Shown here one piece after another: positions 15,933 to 24,133 of a stretch of 62,490 nucleotides of DNA. The notes beneath the pieces were generated by a model. The model searched no databases, was not told where the DNA came from, and saw nothing but the letters and a program-made list of their open reading frames with translations. Both the position numbers and the translations under genes were made by a program. The stretch is from Geobacillus jurassicus NBRC 107829 (GTDB lineage Bacteria > Bacillota > Bacilli > Bacillales > Anoxybacillaceae): contig NZ_BCQG01000019.1 in the NCBI RefSeq assembly GCF_001544315.1, forward strand, positions 1 to 62,490. The letters are read 5' to 3'. Numbering within the stretch: position 1 is the stretch's first letter; each line of letters opens with the position of its first letter.

Positions 15933-18900
15933 AGCCGATTTCGCTGACGATTGCCGGTCTTCATAGCTTTCGAGAAAAACAGACGATCGATTTCACCGCG
16001 CTGTGCGACGGCGGCGTGTTCGGCATTTTCGGACCGACCGGAAGCGGCAAATCAACGATCTTAGACGCCATGACGCTCGCCTTGTTCGGCAGTGTCGAGC
16101 GGGCGGCCAACCGGACTCAAGCGATCATCAACCACGCGGAGCAAGAGCTGTTCGTCTCGTTTACGTTTGAGTTGGAAAACGCGGCAGGAGTGAAACGATA
16201 TACAGTCGAACGCAGCTTGAAAAAGGTGGACGAGTGGCGGACGCGGAGCGCCCTTTGCCGTTTGATTGAGCACCGGTCCGAGCCGATCGTGCTCGCTGAT
16301 AAACTGTCAGATGTGGACAAGGCGATCGGGCAATTGCTTGGCTTGACGATGGAAGATTTCACTCGGGCGGTCGTCTTGCCGCAAGGAAAATTTGCCGAAT
16401 TTTTATCGCTCAAAGGGTCGGAGCGGCGACAAATGTTGCAGCGCCTCTTCCATCTTGAGCGGTATGGCGATCAGTTGAACAAAAAGCTGAAAGACCGGCT
16501 CGCGGCGGCGGAGCAAGAATGGGAAAAAATCGAAGCGGAAAAAGCAGGGCTCGGAGACGCTTCAAAAGCGGCGCTTGAGCAGGCAGAGGCGGATGCACGG
16601 GAGCTCGCGGGGCTGTTTGCCAAGAGGAAAAAAGAGCTGGAAGAAGTCGAAGCAGATGTGGAACGAACAAAACAACTATGGGCGTGGCAACAAGAAAAAG
16701 AAGCGGTCGAACAAGAGCTCGCCGCGCTGCGCCGGCATGAGCCTGCTATCCGCGAGCTGGAAGTGAAAAAAGAGCGCGCTGAGCAAGCGGAGCGCATCTG
16801 GCCGTATTGGGAGCAGTACGAGCAGGCATGCCGCTTGCGAGCAGAGGCGTTTCGTCGGCATGAAGAACTGGCGCGTCGGTTAGAGGAAGCCCAATCGAGT
16901 TATGAAGAAGCGGTGCGCCGTTATGAACGGGCTCGCCAAGAAAAGGCGCAGCGCGAACCGGAATTGCTTGCCCAGATGGAACGGCTGCGGCAGGCGGAGC
17001 AGCTCGAGCGGCAAATGGAAGCGCTCAGGCAGGAGCTCGCGGCCCTCAATGAAGAACGGGAGCGCCTCATCGCCAAGGAGAAGGCAGCCGCGCGCCGGTT
17101 TGAAGAGGCGTCGGCCTGGTATGAGCGCGGCGCGAAGCGGCAGCAGGAGCTAAAAGAAGAGCTGAAACGGCATGAAGAGGCGCTGGCTGGAAAAGATGAG
17201 TCAGAGCGGGCGTACAGGCAGAAGCAGAATATTGAGCAGGCGGCGTCGGCCATCGCTCGCGTCGATGCCCAGCTTCGGCAAAAGGAGGCTGTTTGGCGCC
17301 GGGCGAAAGAGGAAAAGTTGGAGAGGGAACGCCGAGCAGCTGCTGTCAGTTCCCGGCTTCACGAGCTGTTCCGGCGTGTGGAACGGACGTATCGTTTCGT
17401 CTGCAGGCGGCAGCAGGACGCTGAAAAGCAGTTGTATACTTTGCAGAAAGCCATGGAGGCGGAGCGGCAGCGAGCCGAGGAAGCGCGGACGGCGGAACTC
17501 GCCGTTGTTTTGGCCGAACGGCTCCGCCCCGGCGAGCCGTGTCCGGTGTGCGGGTCGCGCGAGCATCCGCACCCGGCCGTTGCAATGCACGATGTCCAGC
17601 CAAGCCGGCTGTCGGAGCTTGAAGCGGAGCGGCAGCGGTATGAACAAGACTGGCAAACGGTCGTTTCGTTCAAGGCGCAGCTCGAGCAACTCGCCGAGCT
17701 GGCGGTAGGTTCTGAAGTGCCGCCCGTGTTGGCCGAAAGCGGCTCGGTGGAGGAGACCGTCGACCTTACGGTGGAAGTGCGGGCGCTGGCGCAAGATGTC
17801 ATCGAATTGAAAGAAGCAGTGTACCGGGCGCTTGTCCAATGGAACGAAGCCGAGTCAGCACGGCGCGAAGCGGAGAAAGCGTGCCAATGGGCAGCGGCTG
17901 ACATCGAAGCGTTGCAAACTGAAAAACAACGGCTGGAGGAAGAGCGAAGTCAGCTTGAACAGCAGTGGCGGCAGACGTATCCTTCCCTTTCGCTTGAGAT
18001 GATCGATGCGGTGTATGAACAGCTGTGTGAGCGGGAAAAAGTGTGGCGCGACGTGCAAAAGCGGCTGGAGGACAGCGTGCCGTTTTTAGAGGAAAAACAG
18101 CGGGCGAAAGAGGAAGCGGCCGAAGAGCGGCGCCGGCTTGAGACGGAGCGGGTGCGCCTTGACTCGCTGATTAGCGCCAAGCAGCAGCAATGGAACGAAT
18201 ATGAGCGGCAGCGGGGCGAGAAGGCGGGCTCAGGCCCAGCGGCTGTGCAGCTTCAGAAGGTGGAGGCGGAATGGCGCCAGCTGCAAAACGGCGAGCAGCA
18301 GGCGTATGAGGCTTGGCGGCGCGCCCAGCGGGAATATCAAATGCTTGAAAGCGAATCCAAAGCAGCCAAGCGGGCGTGGGAAGAAGGCGTCCGCCGCGAA
18401 GAGGAGGCGCTTGCCCGCTGGCGCGGTGCGCTTTCGGACACCATGTTTGCTGATGCTGAACAAGTCAAGCAAGCGAAGGTGGAAAAAGCGCAGTGCGATG
18501 AATGGGATGAGGCGATCCGCCGCTATTGGCGCCAAATCGAGCAAGCGGAACATCGCCGTGCCCAGCTGGCTATCGCCATTGGGGGGATGGCGGTGAGCGC
18601 CGAACAATGGGAGACGATGCAGCGGGTATACGCTGAGTTGAAGGAGCAAGTGGAGGCGATGACGCAGCAGCTCGGGGCGGCTCAAGCGAAGGTAGAAGAG
18701 TTGAGAAAAAAACATAGCCGGTTTGTCGAACTCGAGGAGAAGCAGGCGGAGCTCAGCCGGAGCATCGAGCGGTATAAACAGCTGCAGGCGCTGCTTCGCG
18801 GCAACAGCTTTGTCGAATTTATGGCTGAAGAGCAGCTCGAGCAAGTAACCGCCATGGCTGCCGAACGGCTGCAGCGGCTGACACGGCACCGGTATTCGCT

Positions 18901-19273
18901 CGAATTGGATTCGCAAGGCGGGTTTCTCATCCGCGATGATGCCAATGGCGGCGTCAGACGACCAGTATCGACGCTCTCGGGTGGGGAGACGTTTTTGACG
19001 TCGCTGTCGTTGGCGCTGGCGTTATCGGCGCAAATTCAGCTGCGCGGCGAGTATCCGCTTCGCTTTTTCTTCTTGGACGAAGGGTTTGGCACGCTCGACG
19101 CCGAGCTGCTTGAGACGGTCATTTCCGCCTTGGAAAAGCTGCATACCGAGCGGCTGGCGGTCGGTGTCATCAGTCATGTGCAAGAAATTCGCAACCGTCT
19201 GCCGCGACGGCTCATCGTTGAACCGGCTGAACCGTCCGGCCGGGGCACGCGCGTCCGGCTGGAAACGATGTAA
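15929..19273 (+). CDS. sbcC: SbcC, SMC-like ATPase subunit
   Basis: A 1,114-residue Rad50-type ATPase, partner of SbcD. The N-terminal Walker A GPTGSGKST is near residues 34-42. Two very long Glu/Arg/Gln-rich coiled-coil arms flank the zinc hook CPVCGSREHPHP near residue 538. The ABC signature STLSGGETFLTSL is near 1016 and the Walker B/D-loop FFLDEGFGTLD near 1046. It overlaps the sbcD stop (ATGA). The last gene of the operon, it converges on gerPF. Confidence 0.95.
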   Translation: MKPISLTIAGLHSFREKQTIDFTALCDGGVFGIFGPTGSGKSTILDAMTLALFGSVERAANRTQAIINHAEQELFVSFTFELENAAGVKRYTVERSLKKVDEWRTRSALCRLIEHRSEPIVLADKLSDVDKAIGQLLGLTMEDFTRAVVLPQGKFAEFLSLKGSERRQMLQRLFHLERYGDQLNKKLKDRLAAAEQEWEKIEAEKAGLGDASKAALEQAEADARELAGLFAKRKKELEEVEADVERTKQLWAWQQEKEAVEQELAALRRHEPAIRELEVKKERAEQAERIWPYWEQYEQACRLRAEAFRRHEELARRLEEAQSSYEEAVRRYERARQEKAQREPELLAQMERLRQAEQLERQMEALRQELAALNEERERLIAKEKAAARRFEEASAWYERGAKRQQELKEELKRHEEALAGKDESERAYRQKQNIEQAASAIARVDAQLRQKEAVWRRAKEEKLERERRAAAVSSRLHELFRRVERTYRFVCRRQQDAEKQLYTLQKAMEAERQRAEEARTAELAVVLAERLRPGEPCPVCGSREHPHPAVAMHDVQPSRLSELEAERQRYEQDWQTVVSFKAQLEQLAELAVGSEVPPVLAESGSVEETVDLTVEVRALAQDVIELKEAVYRALVQWNEAESARREAEKACQWAAADIEALQTEKQRLEEERSQLEQQWRQTYPSLSLEMIDAVYEQLCEREKVWRDVQKRLEDSVPFLEEKQRAKEEAAEERRRLETERVRLDSLISAKQQQWNEYERQRGEKAGSGPAAVQLQKVEAEWRQLQNGEQQAYEAWRRAQREYQMLESESKAAKRAWEEGVRREEEALARWRGALSDTMFADAEQVKQAKVEKAQCDEWDEAIRRYWRQIEQAEHRRAQLAIAIGGMAVSAEQWETMQRVYAELKEQVEAMTQQLGAAQAKVEELRKKHSRFVELEEKQAELSRSIERYKQLQALLRGNSFVEFMAEEQLEQVTAMAAERLQRLTRHRYSLELDSQGGFLIRDDANGGVRRPVSTLSGGETFLTSLSLALALSAQIQLRGEYPLRFFFLDEGFGTLDAELLETVISALEKLHTERLAVGVISHVQEIRNRLPRRLIVEPAEPSGRGTRVRLETM

Positions 19274-19302
19274 AGCAGTTTGTCTAATGGGATTTCGACA
19301 AG

Positions 19303-19345
19303 GAAAAAAAGGTGTCCCCAAAGGGTCGGGACACCTCTTCTTATG
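19303..19345. terminator. Bidirectional terminator between sbcC and gerPF
   Basis: Stem AGGTGTCCC / GGGACACCT (19310-19336). Seven A residues to its left give a strong T-run for the minus-strand gerP transcript. The right side (CTTCTT) gives a weaker tail for sbcC. Confidence 0.75.
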
Positions 19346-19437
19346 GCTGTATAGATGCATTCACCAAGCTCAAAAAACGATATATGGTGCTTTTGAAAAA
19401 TAGAGGGCGATGGATGACTATTTGCTTTGTGCAACGT

Positions 19438-19659
19438 TCAGTTGTTGGCGGCCACGTTTTGGTCGAACACATCCGGATCAAACGCGTTCGTAAAGCTGAT
19501 GGCGTTGTTCGTCATCACAAAATCGCCGGTGTTGAATCCGCCGGATCCGGCTTGTGTTTTCGTAGCGACTTTCGGCGCGATGTACAGACAGTCGCCCATT
19601 TGGACGACAGCGCCGCTGCCGACGCTGTTGATTTTAATTGGGCCGACAAACGAAGGCAT
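19438..19659 (-). CDS. gerPF: Spore germination protein GerPF
   Basis: A 73-residue protein of the small GerPA/GerPF family (MPSFVGPIKINSVGSGAVVQMGD, then an asparagine-rich end DQNVAANN). GerP proteins lie in the spore coat and let germinants pass to the inner receptors. It is the last gene of the six-gene operon and overlaps the gerPE stop (ATGA). Family membership is clear; the letter follows from operon position. Confidence 0.9.
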   Translation of the reverse strand: MPSFVGPIKINSVGSGAVVQMGDCLYIAPKVATKTQAGSGGFNTGDFVMTNNAISFTNAFDPDVFDQNVAANN

Positions 19660-20057
19660 TATGAATCCCTCCCCCTTGTTGGCGCGCTTGGCGCAGGGCC
19701 GGCCAGCTGGCGGATATGTTTAATTCTTGCCTCTGCCTCCGCTGTTGAGGTCGAGCCGATATGGACGATGGCGGACGAAGAAATCGCGAGCACGCGCACA
19801 GACTGAACCGAAATGACCGGGGACTCATGGAGCGTTTGGCGTGCGGCTACCGGCGGTGGAGAAGTCCAGCGCGGGATCGGTTTCGTAAAAATAGGGAATA
19901 TTTGTTCTCCTTCTGGACCAAAAAACAGCTCATATTGCCGCTGAACGGCCAAGGCGCGCGTGCGGGCGGAAATTCGCTCTGAGTCGCCGATTTGCAGCAC
20001 AGAGCTAATAATGAGCGTTTCGGCATGGAGCGCTTGAACAACTGACGTTCGTTTCAC
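19659..20057 (-). CDS. gerPE: Spore germination protein GerPE
   Basis: A 132-residue GerPE-type protein (MKRTSVVQALHAETLIISSVLQIGDS). It repeats the SSVLQIGDS-like element shared by GerP proteins and later carries SSAIVHIGSTS. It lies between gerPD and gerPF and overlaps both by a few bases, so the operon is translationally coupled. Confidence 0.88.
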   Translation of the reverse strand: MKRTSVVQALHAETLIISSVLQIGDSERISARTRALAVQRQYELFFGPEGEQIFPIFTKPIPRWTSPPPVAARQTLHESPVISVQSVRVLAISSSAIVHIGSTSTAEAEARIKHIRQLAGPAPSAPTRGRDS

Positions 20058-20245
20058 GGCGCTTCCCCTCGGGCCGGCACAAGGGGGACGAACGGGCCGA
20101 TGATGAGCGATTCGGGTGGTGTGTCAAACGCTGATGACAAGTGGATCTCATCGGCATCGCCGATTAAAAACAGCGAAGCGCTGGCGACGGCTACGAGGCG
20201 GATGTCGCCGACATGCAGATGACGATTGATGACTGTATAATTCAC
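20054..20245 (-). CDS. gerPD: Spore germination protein GerPD
   Basis: A 63-residue GerPD-type coat protein (MNYTVINRHLHVGDIRLVAV, then a SASLFLIGDADEI element). It overlaps gerPC upstream and gerPE downstream by four bases each. Identified by size, motif and position in the operon. Confidence 0.87.
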   Translation of the reverse strand: MNYTVINRHLHVGDIRLVAVASASLFLIGDADEIHLSSAFDTPPESLIIGPFVPLVPARGEAP

Positions 20246-20844
20246 ATCTGTCCCTCCCCTGAAGGCAAATGTTTCAAAAACGCATCGAGCGATTGTTCGA
20301 TATCGGCTTTCACTTTTTGAAAAATTTCATTTTCGACCGCCTCATCGCGGTCACCGGACGGAATGTAGCCATGGTTGGCCTTCTCTTGCAAGTAGAAGCG
20401 GATGCGCTCGTCCGTTTGCCGGGCGATGTCTTGCAAAATGAACTGGCGGTACGTATTGTCAAGGCGGCGGCCATATTGCTGCTCAAGGCGTTTTAACGTT
20501 TCCGGCGCTTCTCCGTTGAGATAGGCGGCCACTTTTTCTTGAATCGGGCGCATGAGCGCCGGTTCCGGCTTTGAAATCACGGTTTTCACCGGTTCGACGG
20601 CAAAGTCTTCAATCGTGCCGCCGACCCCTGATGGGGAGATTCCGATGTTGAGCGTTCCTTCGAGCGTCTCCACTTTGAGCTGGTCGAATTTATATTCAAT
20701 TCGTTCGATCGATGTGCGCGGCTGGGCTTCCACTTCCCGAAGATGGGCTTCGAGTGCGCGGAGACGGCGTTCCAGCGCCCGTATTTTTTTCGTTTGCCAT
20801 AATAAATAGCGGTGCAGTTGGACGAAATATTCGTAAGCACTCAT
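20242..20844 (-). CDS. gerPC: Spore germination protein GerPC
   Basis: A 200-residue protein, the largest of the operon. An N-terminal coiled coil rich in Arg and Glu (LHRYLLWQTKKIRALERRLRAL) is followed by a central GTLNIGISPSGVGG segment and a charged helical C-terminal half, as in GerPC. About 80 bases separate it from gerPB. Confidence 0.9.
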   Translation of the reverse strand: MSAYEYFVQLHRYLLWQTKKIRALERRLRALEAHLREVEAQPRTSIERIEYKFDQLKVETLEGTLNIGISPSGVGGTIEDFAVEPVKTVISKPEPALMRPIQEKVAAYLNGEAPETLKRLEQQYGRRLDNTYRQFILQDIARQTDERIRFYLQEKANHGYIPSGDRDEAVENEIFQKVKADIEQSLDAFLKHLPSGEGQM

Positions 20845-20927
20845 CGTGCACCATCATCCTCTCCAAAGAGCCCTCTTACTTCAATATATGGACGGCCTTT
20901 CGCTCTCATCACTTTTTTCCACTGAAT

Positions 20928-21152
20928 TTAGCGGGTGGCTGAATGGAGAGGAACGAGAGGAGCGGATGGCTGCGCTGATGCGCCGAGCGGCACGGTCGCT
21001 TGCGGGGCCGGGCCGGTGAATCCGCCGGTGTTGGCAAGTGTCGCCAGCGCTTGAATGCTTCCGGCGCTGCCGATTTGCAAAACGGATGAATTGGTGACTG
21101 AGCCGATCCGCAACTGGTGGATGCAGATGCTTTGGCTGATGTAAACATGCAT
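20928..21152 (-). CDS. gerPB: Spore germination protein GerPB
   Basis: A 74-residue protein matching B. subtilis GerPB in outline: MHVYISQSICIHQLRIGSV, NSSVLQIGSAGSIQALATL, a proline/alanine-rich stretch, and the typical end PLVPLHSATR. A second minus frame over the same bases is longer but shows no family similarity. Confidence 0.9.
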   Translation of the reverse strand: MHVYISQSICIHQLRIGSVTNSSVLQIGSAGSIQALATLANTGGFTGPAPQATVPLGASAQPSAPLVPLHSATR

Positions 21153-21167
21153 CCTCCTTCTCCTCCT

Positions 21168-21389
21168 TCAAATGTTTCCGACGACATTTTCATCGGCGAC
21201 ATCGGCGTCATTCGTATTCGTATTGCTGTAATAGTTATAGATATGAAGCCCGTCGCCGGTGTTAAACGAACCGGCGCCAGCGAACGTTTTCGTCACGCTT
21301 TGCGGGGAAATCGCAAATACATCGCCAATATGGAACACGCCGCTGCTTCCGATGCTGTTTAGTTTGACGACTCCGACAAATGCCGGCAT
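21168..21389 (-). CDS. gerPA: Spore germination protein GerPA
   Basis: A 73-residue GerPA/GerPF-family protein (MPAFVGVVKLNSIGSSGVFHIGDVFAISPQS), first gene of gerPABCDEF. It has an AAGGAAAGGAGC-type ribosome site and a sigma-K-like promoter upstream, agreeing with mother-cell expression of gerP in Bacillus. Confidence 0.92.
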   Translation of the reverse strand: MPAFVGVVKLNSIGSSGVFHIGDVFAISPQSVTKTFAGAGSFNTGDGLHIYNYYSNTNTNDADVADENVVGNI

Positions 21390-21426
21390 GAGGGCATGCT
21401 CCTTTCCTTGCTTCCTTCGTTGATAC

Positions 21427-21456
21427 TAGTGTATGGGCGCAAGCCAAAAAACGTTC
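21427..21456 (-). promoter_or_regulatory. Sigma-K-like promoter of gerP
   Basis: Minus-strand CATACACTA (complement of 21427-21435) matches the sigma-K -10 pattern CATAnnnTA, with an AAC element 17 bases upstream. It lies about 38 bases before the gerPA start. The arrangement AAC - T-run - CTTGC - CATA recurs before the paralogue at 21597-21821. Confidence 0.6.
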
Positions 21457-21461
21457 CCTTG

Positions 21462-21553
21462 AGAGCCGGTGAAAAACAACCCCTTTCCCCTAATCGATGG
21501 CTCGCCAGTAAAAGTAATGAGCGGCTTTTATGAGGTTTCTTAAATTGAGAACC
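21462..21553 (-). repeat. IS 3'-end relic, copy 2
   Basis: Minus-strand counterpart of the stretch at 5867-5957. Its frame reads LMRVLNLRNLIKAAHYFYW and stops at about 21494, like the end of a transposase. About 20 bases later comes the shared GTTTTTCACCGG. It lies between the gerP promoter and the gerPA/PF paralogue, suggesting an old insertion split a once continuous gerP region. Confidence 0.4.
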
Positions 21554-21596
21554 CTCATGAGTTGCACCGCACTTCCCGTTAAATCATCAGCCTTCT

Positions 21597-21821
21597 TTAA
21601 TTGTTTGCTGCATTATTTGAGTCGGAAATGTCCGGGTCGCCGGTGTTTGTAAAGCTGACGAAGGTATTGGTCTGCAGAAAATCGCCGTTATTGCTTCCCC
21701 CGGAGCCGGTATGGGATTTCGATGTGCTTTTGGGCGCGATTTGTAAGACGTCGCCGAAATTAACCGTGCCGTCTCCGCTGACATGGGTGATTTTAATCGG
21801 ACCGCTGATAAATGAAGGCAT
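21597..21821 (-). CDS. Extra GerPA/GerPF-family spore protein (minus)
   Basis: A 74-residue paralogue of GerPA/GerPF (MPSFISGPIKITHVSGDGTVNFGDVLQIAPKS, ending DSNNAANN). Start 21821 follows a GGGGGAAG ribosome site; an upstream in-frame ATG adds 17 unrelated residues. It has its own sigma-K-like promoter and is divergent from a second paralogue at 21970. It shares the VLQIAPKSTSK and GDFLQTNTF blocks with that gene, so the two arose by duplication. Presumably a coat protein involved in germinant access. Confidence 0.85.
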   Translation of the reverse strand: MPSFISGPIKITHVSGDGTVNFGDVLQIAPKSTSKSHTGSGGSNNGDFLQTNTFVSFTNTGDPDISDSNNAANN

Positions 21822-21856
21822 GAGACTTCCCCCTTTTTTCGCCGTGTCGTTACCGT

Positions 21857-21886
21857 TATTGTATGAAAGCAAGAAAAAAACGGTTC
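21857..21886 (-). promoter_or_regulatory. Sigma-K-like promoter of the minus-strand GerPA/PF paralogue
   Basis: Minus-strand CATACAATA (complement of 21857-21865) with AAC 17 bases upstream and an intervening T-run plus CTTGC, closely copying the layout of the gerP promoter. Confidence 0.55.
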
Positions 21887-21925
21887 AATGCAGGGCGGGA
21901 GTCCAAGTGAAGATCACATTGATGG

Positions 21926-21934
21926 CATATGATA
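21926..21934 (+). promoter_or_regulatory. Possible sigma-K -10 box of the plus-strand paralogue
   Basis: CATATGATA fits CATAnnnTA and lies 35 bases before the start at 21970. No clear -35 is visible at the usual distance. Confidence 0.35.
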
Positions 21935-21969
21935 AAGAAAGGGAACGGGCAGAAAGGAAGGGAATGGGG

Positions 21970-22194
21970 ATGCCAGCGATTGTCATTGGTGGAATTAAAG
22001 TTACGAGTGTCGGCGGCAACGGCACCATCAACATGGGCGATGTGCTGCAAATCGCTCCGAAAAGCACATCGAAGACAAACTCAGGTGCCGGCGGCGGCAA
22101 TACCGGCGATTTTTTGCAAACGAATACGTTTTGCAGTGTTACGAATACGGTTGACCCCGACGTCTTCGACGCCGGAGTGAAAGGAAACAACTAG
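21970..22194 (+). CDS. Extra GerPA/GerPF-family spore protein (plus)
   Basis: A 74-residue paralogue (MPAIVIGGIKVTSVGGNGTINMGDVLQIAPKS, ending AGVKGNN). The long upstream in-frame extension runs through the divergent gene and is rejected; GGGAATGGGG before ATG 21970 serves as ribosome site. It is the closest relative of the 21597-21821 product. Confidence 0.85.
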   Translation: MPAIVIGGIKVTSVGGNGTINMGDVLQIAPKSTSKTNSGAGGGNTGDFLQTNTFCSVTNTVDPDVFDAGVKGNN

Positions 22195-22267
22195 CGGTTG
22201 TCGCCTAGCATTCGTTTTTTGAGCAAAAAAGAAAACGGGTTTTTTGGCGCCATAGAGTGCCTAACCG

Positions 22268-22330
22268 AGAAAGAGGGCTGGCCGCAAAAGTCATTTTATG
22301 ACCTTTTGGGACAGCCCTCTTTTTCTTTAT
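22268..22330 (+). terminator. Long terminator hairpin
   Basis: AGAGGGCTG / CAGCCCTCT with an inner AAAAGTCAT / ATGACCTTTT arm, followed by TTTTTCTTT. It ends the plus-strand GerPA/PF paralogue and may insulate the acyl-CoA ligase. Confidence 0.7.
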
Positions 22331-22392
22331 GTCATCTTTGTTATATAATACAATTGTGAATTTTCCAAAACATGAAACAGGGGGATGGAAGA

Positions 22393-23988
22393 ATGAATGC
22401 GCCGCTCGTGCTCAATCACTTTTTAGATCGCGCCGTGGCTCTCTATGGGGATAAGACAGCCATGGTTTGTTCGGGGCGCACGGTGACGTATCGTGAGCTT
22501 GGCGAACGGGTGTCGAGGCTCGCCAACGGACTGCGGGGGCTTGGCGTTCGCAAAGGCGACCGCGTGGCGTACTTGGCGCCCAACACGCTCGAGATGCTCG
22601 AAGGGTTTTACGGTGTGTTTGAAGTAGGAGGGGTGATGGTGCCGCTGAATACGCGGCTGAAACCGGACGATTACGTTTTCATTTTGAATCATAGCGAAAG
22701 CAAAGTGTTGTTTGTGGATCAGGAGCTGTACGGGCTGATTGCGCCGGTCAAAAACAAGCTTGAAACAGTCGAGGAGATCATTGTCCACCATAAAACGGAC
22801 GCGGCAATGGATGAAACCGCTTACGACGAATGGCTCGCTGCCCAGCCGGCTACGCCGGTTCCGCGCCCGATGATCGATGAGAACGATGTGTGCAGTTTGC
22901 TATATACGAGCGGGACGACAGGCAATCCAAAAGGGGTCATGCTGACGCATCGGAACAACTACTTGCATGCGCTTGTGACGATGCATCATTTGCGTGTGTC
23001 TGACCGCGATACGTATTTGCATGTGCTGCCGATGTTCCACGTCAACGGTTGGGGCGCTCCGTTTTATTACACCGCCAACGGGGCAACACAAATCGGTCTG
23101 CGTAAAGTGGACCCGAAAGCCATTTTTGACCTTGTCCAAACTCACCAAGTGACGGTCATGCATATGGCCCCGACCGTGCTCAATATGTTGCTGCAATATT
23201 ATGAGCAATATCAACCGAGTGTCCCGGAAGGCGTACGGGTCGTCATTGCCGGTTCTGCACCGCCGCCGGCGTTTGTCGCGCGCGTCGAGGAGAAGCTCGG
23301 CTGGGAGTTTATTCAAGTGTACGGCATGACCGAATCGTCTCCGCTCAGCACGATTTCGCTCATTCGCCCGCAGCTTGACGGGCTGACGCTGGAACAAAAG
23401 CAGCGGATCAAAGCCAAAGCCGGCTATCCAATGATCGGCTGCGAAGTGAAAGTGGTCGATGAAAACGGCGACGAAGTGCCCCACAATGGCCGGGCGATCG
23501 GCGAAGTGATCGTTCGCAGCCATGGCGTCATGAAAGGATATTGGAAAAACGAAGAAGCGACCGCCGCAACGATCCGCGACGGCTGGCTGTATACCGGCGA
23601 TATGGCGACCGTCGATGAATACGGGCATATTGATATCGTCGACCGGAAAAAGGATATTATTATTAGCGGAGGAGAAAATATTTCGTCGATTGAAGTCGAA
23701 GGGGCTCTTTATGATCATCCGGCCGTGCTCGAGGCAGCCGTCATTGCCGCGCCGCACGAAAAATGGGGCGAAACGCCGCATGCGTTCGTCGTCGTTCGTC
23801 CGGGGCACAACGTGACAGAGGAAGAGCTGATCGCCTTTTCACGGGAAAAACTGGCTCATTTCAAAGCCATTACGGGCGTCACGTTTGTTGATGAGCTGCC
23901 AAAAACAGCCTCCGGAAAAATCCAAAAGGTGCATTTGCGCCGCCAATATTGGGATGCAGTTGGAAAATCGGGCCGCTATGTCAACTGA
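22393..23988 (+). CDS. Long-chain fatty acid-CoA ligase family protein
   Basis: A 531-residue adenylate-forming enzyme that activates a carboxylic acid with ATP and joins it to CoA. The AMP-binding loop LLYTSGTTGNPKG is near residue 170, YGMTESSP near 311, the GWLYTGD motif near 397, DRKKDIIISGGENIS near 417, and the catalytic lysine region PKTASGKIQK near 509. Start 22393 has GGGGGATGG upstream; an in-frame ATG at 22372 lacks one. Exact chain length is not readable. It stands alone, with its own promoter region near 22335. Confidence 0.9.
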   Translation: MNAPLVLNHFLDRAVALYGDKTAMVCSGRTVTYRELGERVSRLANGLRGLGVRKGDRVAYLAPNTLEMLEGFYGVFEVGGVMVPLNTRLKPDDYVFILNHSESKVLFVDQELYGLIAPVKNKLETVEEIIVHHKTDAAMDETAYDEWLAAQPATPVPRPMIDENDVCSLLYTSGTTGNPKGVMLTHRNNYLHALVTMHHLRVSDRDTYLHVLPMFHVNGWGAPFYYTANGATQIGLRKVDPKAIFDLVQTHQVTVMHMAPTVLNMLLQYYEQYQPSVPEGVRVVIAGSAPPPAFVARVEEKLGWEFIQVYGMTESSPLSTISLIRPQLDGLTLEQKQRIKAKAGYPMIGCEVKVVDENGDEVPHNGRAIGEVIVRSHGVMKGYWKNEEATAATIRDGWLYTGDMATVDEYGHIDIVDRKKDIIISGGENISSIEVEGALYDHPAVLEAAVIAAPHEKWGETPHAFVVVRPGHNVTEEELIAFSREKLAHFKAITGVTFVDELPKTASGKIQKVHLRRQYWDAVGKSGRYVN

Positions 23989-24133
23989 TGGCACAGGCAT
24001 GTGTCCTCGGGACGAGCAGAGGAGAGCAAGTCGAATGAAACGATAAGGTGACAGGCGAGCTGGTCAAGCGATTTCCCGGCAAGGTGTCCCCGGCTTCGCA
24101 GGCGGCGAGGCGATGGAAAGAAGGGAGAATGCG

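Noticed and set aside
22268-22330. Long hairpin as an insertion-sequence end
   Set aside because: No partner repeat or gene nearby, and a T run follows; a terminator is the simpler reading.
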